NCBI GenBank assembly: GCA_013002535.1
Contig: JABDJK010000030.1
Location: forward strand, 52,446-116,445
Length of the DNA stretch: 64,000 nucleotides
Source: Hyphococcus sp.
GTDB lineage: Bacteria; Pseudomonadota; Alphaproteobacteria; Caulobacterales; Parvularculaceae
Direction of reading: 5' to 3'
Positions 1 to 6,765 of this stretch are shown piece by piece. The notes beneath the pieces were generated by a model. That model did no database searches. It saw nothing but the letters and a program-made list of their open reading frames with translations, and had not been told where the DNA came from. Position 1 is the stretch's first letter; each line of letters starts with the position of its first letter. A program made the position numbers and the translations under genes.

Positions 1-252
1 CTGCTGACGGCGTTGACCATCAGAGCGCCGTTGGCGCCGTTCGCCGTCAGATCGTCGTTGCCGACGTTCACCGGATCGGCGGCGCTCATCACGCTGCGCA
101 ACCCGTGTCGGCGCAATGCGTTCCACGCCGGTGTCTTGTGCTTTGAATTCTTTCTTATCGGATGGCGCCGCCGAAGCAGGCGCCAGCATTATTGCAAACC
201 CTAACCCGACCGCGGATGCAATTATAGTTCGTCGAAGTTCCATCAAGGGCAT
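1..252 (-). CDS. Secreted R/Q-repeat protein, N-terminal part (runs off window)
   Basis: Only the first 84 codons are in the window; the gene continues past position 1. The start ATG (252-250) has AAGGAG six bases upstream; an in-frame ATG at 243 is the alternative. The N-terminus reads as a signal peptide (positive MELRR, hydrophobic IIASAVGLGFAIML, cleavage near APASA-A). The mature part begins with a charged linker and then becomes a 9-residue repeat, GERRQRRSD, starting at position 72. The two complete repeat units differ only at synonymous codon positions, which supports this frame over another open frame here. The function is unknown. A periplasmic or cell-envelope protein with a basic, nucleic-acid- or polyanion-binding-like tail is all that can be said. 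Confidence 0.6.
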   Translation of the reverse strand, partial: MPLMELRRTIIASAVGLGFAIMLAPASAAPSDKKEFKAQDTGVERIAPTRVAQRDERRRSGERRQRRSDGERRQRRSDGQRRQQ

Positions 253-447
253 TCGCTTCTCCTTGGAAGTAATAGCGACGCCCCCTAGCGCCCACCGCCA
301 ACTTGCAGCGCCGAGGGCTTGCAGTCAATTGCAGATCGATCAAACAATCGCGAGAAAATGGCTTGAAATAAGGCGAAAACGCGGCGATTGTGACGCAATT
401 GAGGCGGCGAACATGCGTATGCGGATAAATGTGGCTGGAATGCGGCG

Positions 448-1596
448 GTGCGGGATAACATCACATTGACGAAACCCGATTTCACCTTTTTAGAATTCTT
501 CGCTGGCGGCGGCATGGCGCGCGTAGGTCTGGGTGATTCGTGGCGCTGTTTATTGGCAAATGACGTAGATCCCAAAAAATGCGCCGCTTACCGGGAAAAT
601 TTCGGCGATGGCGATTTGACAGAAACAGACATTTCTCGCTTAACGCTCGATGACTTGCCCGAAATCCGGGCAGATTTAATGTGGGGTTCATTCCCTTGTC
701 AGGACTTGTCCCTCGCCGGGATGCGTGGCGGCATGAATGCCAAACGAAGCGGTTTATTCTTCGAATTCTGGCGCTTGGCTGAAGCGCTTCGAGGCGCCGA
801 TCGAGCGCCAAAAATCATCGCAATAGAAAACGTGACAGGGCTTTTAACCTCGAACGGGGGCGCCGATTTCCAAACGATTGTCAGTCTTCTAGCACAGGCT
901 GGCTACGCAACGTCCGCGACGATTATCGATGCGCGGTCATTTGTTCCGCAATCGCGGCCGCGGCTATTCATCATCGGTATAGATCAAGACATCGCCCCAA
1001 CCGCGCGCGATGCTTCATCCAATTCATGTTCATCCGTTTTGGCGGCGCATGCTGCATTGCCAGAAGGATTAAAGAAAGATTGGTTCTGGCTGGCGCCGCA
1101 GGCCTCCCGTCAATCAAACGCCCGTCTTCAGGATATTCTCGAAACTGACAGTGTCGTTTGGCACAGCGAACAAAAAACCCGTGACCTGCTGAATATGATG
1201 GCGCCCGCGCAGCGCGAGCGCGTTAATGCGATCATCCGCAATAACGTCAATCGCATCGGTGCGGGCTTTCGCCGGACGCGAATTAAGAACGGAGCATCTG
1301 TTCAGCGGTTTGAAGTCCGTTTTGACGGCGTCGCCGGTTGTCTTAGAACGCCTGCGGGCGGATCATCACGGCAGATTATTGTTGCGATTGAAAACGGCGC
1401 CGTTCGAACGCGCCTGCTAACCCCGCGCGAGGCGGCTCGCCTCATGGGATTGCGCGACGACTACATACTGCCGGAGAGCACGACCGCCGCATTGAAACTG
1501 TGCGGTGACGGTGTGTGCGCGCCGGTTGTGCAATGGCTGGGTAAAAACGTTTTTGCGTCTGCGCTCAACATCGCCGCAAAAGCCAAGGCAGCATGA
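448..1596 (+). CDS. dcm: DNA (cytosine-5-)-methyltransferase, Dcm family
   Basis: Methylates C5 of a cytosine in a specific DNA site using S-adenosylmethionine. The 382 residues carry the C5-methyltransferase motifs in order: FAGGGMARVGL (about 18-28, SAM binding), the catalytic FPCQ loop (Cys84), ENV (127-129), QSRPRLFIIG (168-177), a variable target-recognition region, and the C-terminal LTPREAARLMGL and GDGVCAPVV segments. The start is a GTG without a strong ribosome site; TTG at 466 is possible. The stop overlaps the vsr start by 4 bp (ATGA), so the two are translationally coupled. No restriction endonuclease gene is present on either side, so this may be an orphan methylase or the remains of a restriction-modification system. 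The target sequence cannot be read from the protein. Confidence 0.9.
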   Translation: MRDNITLTKPDFTFLEFFAGGGMARVGLGDSWRCLLANDVDPKKCAAYRENFGDGDLTETDISRLTLDDLPEIRADLMWGSFPCQDLSLAGMRGGMNAKRSGLFFEFWRLAEALRGADRAPKIIAIENVTGLLTSNGGADFQTIVSLLAQAGYATSATIIDARSFVPQSRPRLFIIGIDQDIAPTARDASSNSCSSVLAAHAALPEGLKKDWFWLAPQASRQSNARLQDILETDSVVWHSEQKTRDLLNMMAPAQRERVNAIIRNNVNRIGAGFRRTRIKNGASVQRFEVRFDGVAGCLRTPAGGSSRQIIVAIENGAVRTRLLTPREAARLMGLRDDYILPESTTAALKLCGDGVCAPVVQWLGKNVFASALNIAAKAKAA

Positions 1597-2012
1597 CTGC
1601 AAAGCGCACCGATGTTTTTTCCGCGGAAAAACGATCCGCGATCATGCGCGCGGTCAAATCGTCAGACACAAAACCGGAATTGCAATTGCGCAAGGCGCTG
1701 CACCGGCTCGGCTATCGCTATCGCCTGAATGTCAAAACTCTTTCAGGCAAGCCTGATTTGGTATTCGCGAAACACCGAACCGTAATTTTCGTGCACGGCT
1801 GCTTCTGGCATGGCCATAACTGCAAACGTGGTGCGCGCAAACCGAAAACAAATGCAAAATACTGGCGCGAAAAAATCGCACAAAACAAAGCCCGCGATCA
1901 ACGAAATCAGGCGGCGCTCTCCGAATATGGCTGGCGCGTGATTACTGTCTGGGAATGCGAATTGCGCGACCTTGATCCGGCATCGCTTCCAATCAAAAGC
2001 TCAACTCAGTGA
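1593..2012 (+). CDS. vsr: Very short patch repair endonuclease Vsr
   Basis: Nicks DNA 5' to the T of T:G mismatches that arise when 5-methylcytosine deaminates, so it corrects the mutagenic side effect of the neighbouring methylase. The 139 residues show the Vsr core: SSDTKPEL near the N-terminus, the metal-binding GKPDLVF (Asp55), the FVHGCFWHGHNC segment with the catalytic histidines (68, 73) and zinc-type Cys/His residues, then KTNAKYWREKI and the terminal WECEL. Length fits the family. It overlaps dcm by 4 bp. The dcm-vsr pairing is the usual arrangement for Dcm-like systems. Confidence 0.93.
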   Translation: MTAKRTDVFSAEKRSAIMRAVKSSDTKPELQLRKALHRLGYRYRLNVKTLSGKPDLVFAKHRTVIFVHGCFWHGHNCKRGARKPKTNAKYWREKIAQNKARDQRNQAALSEYGWRVITVWECELRDLDPASLPIKSSTQ

Positions 2013-2414
2013 CGATAAGCTGAATGCACCCGTCGTCCATGGGCCTCGACGCCGAACGCCGCGACGGCGCAGTCGGTCAATTCAAGATATCGGACGGTTC
2101 GCTCATTAGCGGCGACATTGTCGCACCGCTTGGACAAATGTTTCACGCATTTGCCGGTCATAAACTTTAAAGTGAAACGTTGATATCGTCATTTTTAGTC
2201 CTTTCAACATGGGATACTCAATACTGCCAAAAGGCGGCAACAGCGTACGCCAGAGCCGGTTGTCTCCGGCCTTCTGAACCCGACCCTTGCCAGCGCGCGG
2301 TTTGCGCCCATATTGCGTGTGCTAAAATCACCAACCGGAAGCCGAAACTTTACGCAAGTTGATGTGTTTCAAGCCTGCGTCGCAGGCGTTAACAAGACCT
2401 AAACCGGAGCGGTC
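2013..2414 (+). other. 402-bp intergenic stretch, possible decayed gene
   Basis: No convincing gene. A 48-codon frame at 2024-2170 (starts MHPSSMGLDAERR, ends FAGHKL) has a protein-like composition but no ribosome site, and I do not recognise it. Another frame at 2180-2362 has the cysteine- and proline-rich look of a chance frame. The stretch lies where a restriction endonuclease gene would be expected, so it may be what is left of one. That is a guess from position only. Confidence 0.3.
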
Positions 2415-2711
2415 ATGGCGAATGAACAATTGGTCATAGGACATGATTTCAATAATGGCGGCGGGCGCTATTGGATCGAACTTGACGCCGGTTCTGCCGA
2501 ACTTACTTATCGCAATCGCGGCGACGGCGTAATTGTGATTGATCATACATTCGTTCCGCCGGAAGCGCGCGGCGGAAAAATTGCGCAAAAACTAGTTGAG
2601 CGCGCGGCCGAAGACGCAAGGAAATCCGGCCTCAAGATCGTACCGCAATGTCCTTATGTCAATTTGCTGTTCAAGCGCCGCGCAGACCTCAACGAATTGC
2701 GTGCAGATTAA
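2415..2711 (+). CDS. Small GNAT-type N-acetyltransferase (YjdJ-like)
   Basis: A 98-residue protein of the short GCN5-related acetyltransferase group (YjdJ type). It has the minimal fold: a beta hairpin (RYWIELDAGSAELTYR), the strand IDHTFVPPEARGG, the acetyl-CoA loop and helix GGKIAQKLVERAAEDARKSGL, and the closing strand KIVPQCPYV. Members of this group are thought to bind acetyl-CoA, but their acceptor is not known. A strong terminator follows the stop codon at once, so the gene appears to be a single transcription unit. Confidence 0.8.
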   Translation: MANEQLVIGHDFNNGGGRYWIELDAGSAELTYRNRGDGVIVIDHTFVPPEARGGKIAQKLVERAAEDARKSGLKIVPQCPYVNLLFKRRADLNELRAD

Positions 2712-2745
2712 AAAAACGCCGCAACATTTCCGCCGCGGCGTTTTT
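2712..2745. terminator. Bidirectional Rho-independent terminator
   Basis: An 11-bp perfect stem (AAAAACGCCGC at 2712-2722 with GCGGCGTTTTT at 2735-2745) around a 12-nt loop. A-run and T-run flanks let it work for the acetyltransferase on the plus strand and for the channel gene on the minus strand, which end on either side of it. Confidence 0.88.
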
Positions 2746-2760
2746 CTTTCAAACAAAATA

Positions 2761-3939
2761 CTATCTGTTCCAGCGTTCCAATTGACGGCCAGCCCATTCT
2801 CGCCCGCCAAGCCCGAAGGCGATGCCGCCGGCAAGCGACGCGCCAATCAATATGATCAGAGAGGCTTGCGTAATAAAGGCGCCCGATGGGTCAAGGCCCA
2901 TGCGCGATACGCCAAGGATAACAGACAGGATTACGATTATATAGCGCGCAATTTTTGCGGCGAAGTCCGTTGCCCCTGAACCCGACGCAGACATCGCCTT
3001 GGCGACAATACCGGAGATCAAAACGCCAGCGAAGATAATGACCGATCCGAAGAGAATCTGCGCGCCCATGGTCAGCACGGTATCAAGGGCGTCCGTCAGC
3101 GGTTCAAAGCCAAGCGTATTTGTCGCCTGAATAAGACCAAGCAACAAGATGATGAGGCCGGCAATGCGCGCGAGAACGCCAGACGCACTGACGCCGGCGT
3201 CAGCGCCTTGCAGCAAGCCGAGATTGGCAACGGCGTTGTCAAGGCCCGAACCTGGCAATAATCGGCGAAGAAGATCCGTTACGAATTTTGCAATTGCCGC
3301 AAAAATCGTAACGACGATAACCGCCACGATGATGTTGGGGATCGCCGCCATGACATCATTCAACATCGCAACCGCCGGCTCGGTGATGGCGTCGATATCG
3401 AGGACCTGCAGCGCCGCGATGCCGCCGGGAATAGCAATGAGCGCAAAAACAATCGCGCCAAGCATGCTAGTTACGCCGACCTCGCCAGCGGCAAGGCCAA
3501 CTTTTTGCGGCAGCTTGTCAGCCTGGGCTGCGCCAAGCGTCGCCGTCGTCGCCTGACGGGCAACACGTGCGACGATCATAAATACAAAGAAAGTGATTAC
3601 TGCGCCGATGATTTGCGGGAGATACGAAAATATCTGATCGACCGTGCCGCGCACTGAGTTTGAAACGCTCGTCATGCCGAGACGTTCAAGCGCCAGCACC
3701 AAGCCCGTCAGGATAATGATCCAGAAGCCTGCCGCGCCAAATCCGGCGCCGATCGTTTGTCCGCCGGTGTTTTGTTTATTGGCGCCCGACACAAACGGGA
3801 CACGATCAATCGCGGCGGACAAAATCGCGCGCACCGCTATCGCCGCCAGATACGTCACCAATAAAATCAATATGGCGGCGAGCACTTTTGGCCCATACGA
3901 CTCCCAGGTAAAAACTATTCTATCCATAAATCCGTCCAT
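2761..3939 (-). CDS. MscS-like mechanosensitive channel protein with TM-helix repeats
   Basis: A 392-residue integral membrane protein. It contains the repeated conserved helix unit found in a branch of mechanosensitive channel proteins (segments such as SYLPQIIGAVITFFVFMIVARV and AIPNIIVAVIVVTIFAAIAKF), alternating with glycine-rich helices. There are roughly 8-10 membrane segments. The end, ASLAGGIAFGLGGREWAGRQLERW, is the short conserved motif that leads into the pore domain in MscS relatives; here the protein stops just after it, so the large cytoplasmic MscS cage is missing. A role in osmotic or membrane-stress response is likely from the family but is not proven for this shorter type. 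Confidence 0.8.
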   Translation of the reverse strand: MDGFMDRIVFTWESYGPKVLAAILILLVTYLAAIAVRAILSAAIDRVPFVSGANKQNTGGQTIGAGFGAAGFWIIILTGLVLALERLGMTSVSNSVRGTVDQIFSYLPQIIGAVITFFVFMIVARVARQATTATLGAAQADKLPQKVGLAAGEVGVTSMLGAIVFALIAIPGGIAALQVLDIDAITEPAVAMLNDVMAAIPNIIVAVIVVTIFAAIAKFVTDLLRRLLPGSGLDNAVANLGLLQGADAGVSASGVLARIAGLIILLLGLIQATNTLGFEPLTDALDTVLTMGAQILFGSVIIFAGVLISGIVAKAMSASGSGATDFAAKIARYIIVILSVILGVSRMGLDPSGAFITQASLIILIGASLAGGIAFGLGGREWAGRQLERWNR

Positions 3940-4156
3940 TTTGCGGTTTCCCTATTTAAAGCCGCTCTTCCCCGTATTATGCGGAATTCTATCGCATACG
4001 GAACATGGCGAGAAGACCGCTATGCGAAGGCAAATTCATTTCGGAACAAAAATATCGCGGGCGAACAGGCGCGGCTTTAAGAAACTATTTTGGTTTCGCT
4101 GAGAAGTTTTGCAAAAAGTGAGTGGATTTCGAACATCTCATTGAATATCGAGGACT

Positions 4157-4690
4157 ATGACCTTCATATCGGCGCACGAACCCGACTGGACACGTGAAAA
4201 GCAGACACGCTTTTGGGATCCCGGAAAAAAACTCGTCAAATCAATCCGCGATCATGAGAAATTTTCAAGGGCTGGCGGCGCTCTAGGCGGCGTGCGCGCA
4301 AAAATTGCCGTTTTTCGTCATCGTTTCTGGTCGGCTGTCACAAGCTGTGACATTCAACTCGGCACACAGATCGGCGGCGGACTGATTTTGCCCCATCCCG
4401 TCGGCATCGTCATTCATTCGTCATCGAAGATTGGACCAAACTGCCTGATCCATCAAAATGTGACGATCGGTTCTTACGAGGGCGGCGGCGGGTCGCCCGA
4501 AATAGGCGGGCACGTAGATATTGGCGCTGGCGCCGTGGTCGTCGGCGGCGTCAAAATTGGAGATCACGTACAAATCGGCGCCAACGCTGTCGTGCGCAGT
4601 GACGTGCCGGATCGGATGGTGGCCGTCGGCGTACCGGCGAAATTGAAAGCGCAGCGACCGCGCGAAAGTGTTCCGCCGCCCAAAACCTAA
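4157..4690 (+). CDS. Hexapeptide-repeat acyltransferase, serine acetyltransferase-like
   Basis: A 177-residue left-handed beta-helix protein. The helix begins near residue 65 (SCDIQLGTQIGGGLILPHPVGIVIHSS...) and continues through KIGPNCLIHQNVTIG, GHVDIGAGAVVVGGVKIGDHVQIGANAVV, ending in the VPDRMVAVGVPAKLK cap. The LPHPVGIVIH and IHQNVTIG segments match the active-site region of serine O-acetyltransferases, but the N-terminal helical domain of true CysE is absent. A full-length CysE is encoded at 43968, so this one may acetylate a sugar or another serine-like substrate. It ends convergently with the acyl-CoA dehydrogenase gene, overlapping by 4 bp. Confidence 0.8.
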   Translation: MTFISAHEPDWTREKQTRFWDPGKKLVKSIRDHEKFSRAGGALGGVRAKIAVFRHRFWSAVTSCDIQLGTQIGGGLILPHPVGIVIHSSSKIGPNCLIHQNVTIGSYEGGGGSPEIGGHVDIGAGAVVVGGVKIGDHVQIGANAVVRSDVPDRMVAVGVPAKLKAQRPRESVPPPKT

Positions 4691-6471
4691 AATGCCGCTT
4701 GGTCCAATGACATCGTCGATGCAGCGCCAGTTTTGATTTTTGCAAGATGCGCTTTTCCATCCGGTAAAATTCGATCAAGAAAGAATTGCCCGGTTTTCAG
4801 CTTGTTGTCGTAGAATGCATCACCGGAATCTTTCTTTTCAAGAGCTGCTTTCGCCAGTTGCGCCCAAGCAAATGCCAAGCACGTAATCGCCATCAAATGC
4901 AGAAAATCCATTGACCCAGCGCCGGCGTTATCCGGGTTTTGCATGCCGTTCGCCATTAACCACTGCACGGCCTCGGCCGAATCCGCCTTGGCGTCTGAAA
5001 GCCCGTCCAGGAATGGTTTTAATTCGTCGTTCGCCTTGTTTTCATCGATAAAGGCGTCGATCTCGCCGAAGAAGGTCATAACTGCACGGCCGCCATTTCG
5101 CGGCAATTTCCGCCCAACAAGATCCAGCGCCTGAACCCCATTGGTTCCTTCGTAAATCATAGCGATGCGGGCATCACGGACAAATTGTTCCATGCCCCAT
5201 TCCGTGATGTAGCCGTGACCGCCCAACACCTGTTGCGCCGCGGTTGCGTGCGAATATCCTTTGTCAGTGAGGTAAGCCTTCAGGATCGGCGTCATCAATC
5301 CCATCAAATCGTCAGCCTTCTGGCGCGTCGCCTCATCTTCTGATTTGTGGTGCATGTCGCCCCATAGCGCCGTCCAGTACATCCAGGCGCGTGCGCCTTC
5401 TGTAAAGGCGCGCTGGCTCATCAGCATGCGGCGCACATTTGGATGGACAATGATAGGATCGGCAGGTTTTTCCGGCGCTTTTGGGCCTGTCAGCGATCGG
5501 CCTTGCAAACGATCTTTCGCATAAGCGGCGGCGTTCTGGTAGGACACCTCGGATATGGCCATCCCTTGCAGTCCAACGCCGAGACGCGCTTCATTCATCA
5601 TTGTGAACATGGCGCGAAGCCCCTTGTTTTCTTCGCCCAGCAACCAACCCGTTGCATCATCGTAATTCATAACGCAGGTTGAATTTGCGTGAATGCCCAT
5701 CTTTTCTTCGATGGAGCCGCAAGAAACGCCGTTGCGTTCGCCGAGCGATCCATCATCGTTGATACGGAATTTCGGCACAATAAAAAGCGAGATGCCTTTG
5801 GTGCCTTCCGGCGCCCCTTCAATCCGGGCGAGCACAAGATGTATTATGTTTTCTGTGAGATCGTGTTCACCAGCGGAAATGAAAATTTTCTGACCGGAAA
5901 TTTTATAGCTGCCGTCGCCCTGCGGTATGGCTTTCGACTTCAGCAGCCCCAGATCCGTTCCGCAATGCGGCTCGGTGAGATTCATGGTGCCGCTCCACTC
6001 ACCAGCAATCATTTTCGGCAAGAAGCGATTTTTTTGTTCGTCAGTACCATGAGCATAAATCGCGTCAGCGGCGCCACGCGACAGGCCCGGATACATGCCG
6101 AACGCCATGTTCGCCGCTGACATCATTTCGCTGACCGCGACAGAAAATATATATGGCAGTCCTTGCCCGCCATAATCCGGCGAAAACGAAACACCCTGCC
6201 AACCGCCAGCCTGATATGCGGCGTAAGCTTCCTTGAAGCCAGCCGGCGTCGTAACGGAGCCGTCTTCATGGCGTGTGCAGCCTTCTGCGTCACCCGACTG
6301 ATTCAACGGGTGCAGGACGTTCGAGGCGAGCTTGCCGCCTTCCTCCAAAATCGCCTCGATAAGGTCCGGCGAGACGTCCGAAAAGCCCGGCAAATTTGAA
6401 TATTTCGAAATATCGAGCACTTCGTTGAGCACGAAATTCATATCGCGGGTCGGGGCGTTATATTCGGTCAT
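4687..6471 (-). CDS. Acyl-CoA dehydrogenase, DmdC-like
   Basis: FAD enzyme that introduces a 2,3 double bond into an acyl-CoA and passes electrons to ETF. The 594-residue length, the N-terminal extension (Y-NAPTRDMNFVL), the MNLTEPHCGTDLG flavin-contact motif and the C-terminal extra domain after residue 450 fit the DmdC/long FadE-like group rather than the 380-residue short-chain enzymes. The likely catalytic base is Glu441 in MIYEGTNGVQALDL. DmdC acts on 3-methylmercaptopropionyl-CoA in DMSP breakdown, but this group also includes general fatty acyl-CoA dehydrogenases, and no other dmd gene is here. The substrate is therefore open. Confidence 0.85.
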   Translation of the reverse strand: MTEYNAPTRDMNFVLNEVLDISKYSNLPGFSDVSPDLIEAILEEGGKLASNVLHPLNQSGDAEGCTRHEDGSVTTPAGFKEAYAAYQAGGWQGVSFSPDYGGQGLPYIFSVAVSEMMSAANMAFGMYPGLSRGAADAIYAHGTDEQKNRFLPKMIAGEWSGTMNLTEPHCGTDLGLLKSKAIPQGDGSYKISGQKIFISAGEHDLTENIIHLVLARIEGAPEGTKGISLFIVPKFRINDDGSLGERNGVSCGSIEEKMGIHANSTCVMNYDDATGWLLGEENKGLRAMFTMMNEARLGVGLQGMAISEVSYQNAAAYAKDRLQGRSLTGPKAPEKPADPIIVHPNVRRMLMSQRAFTEGARAWMYWTALWGDMHHKSEDEATRQKADDLMGLMTPILKAYLTDKGYSHATAAQQVLGGHGYITEWGMEQFVRDARIAMIYEGTNGVQALDLVGRKLPRNGGRAVMTFFGEIDAFIDENKANDELKPFLDGLSDAKADSAEAVQWLMANGMQNPDNAGAGSMDFLHLMAITCLAFAWAQLAKAALEKKDSGDAFYDNKLKTGQFFLDRILPDGKAHLAKIKTGAASTMSLDQAAF

Positions 6472-6765
6472 TGGTCGAAAAAATCCTTCTGAAGTGGGCT
6501 TGTCGCATCGCGCAAACGAATTTTCCCCATATCTATGCGGCGCAATCGTCGAATTAAAGCGAATTTCGCAGTCAAATTTTTAGCGCTGAGGCGACGCGAA
6601 TCGGCATTAACGTTCTCTTAACCCTGATACCGCTTTGTCGCGCGAAACTGGCGGAAATTAAGGGTTTGCGGTGAATACGAAGCACCTTAACGGTGAAATG
6701 TTATTTTTGCGCGTTATTCGCGCCGAACGGGATTTCAGATTCGGGGACATTCAACCCGAGGAAAA
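6472..6765. promoter_or_regulatory. Divergent promoter region, acyl-CoA dehydrogenase / podJ
   Basis: A 294-bp region between two divergent genes. It is unusually AT-rich near 6560-6720 and carries a full CtrA-type box (annotated separately) and isolated TTAA half-sites at about 6658 and 6687. No small gene is seen. Confidence 0.5.
6607..6622. promoter_or_regulatory. CtrA-type binding site (TTAA-N7-TTAAC)
   Basis: TTAACGTTCTCTTAAC matches the full CtrA consensus with the correct 7-nt spacer. It lies 144 bp upstream of podJ, a cell-cycle controlled polarity gene in Caulobacter. The match is seen in the sequence; that CtrA acts here is inferred. Confidence 0.65.

Noticed and set aside
1..89. 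An alternative minus-strand frame reading MSAADPVNVGNDDLTANGANG
   Set aside because: It looks protein-like, but the repeat units here differ only at synonymous positions in the other frame, which also has a signal peptide and ribosome site.
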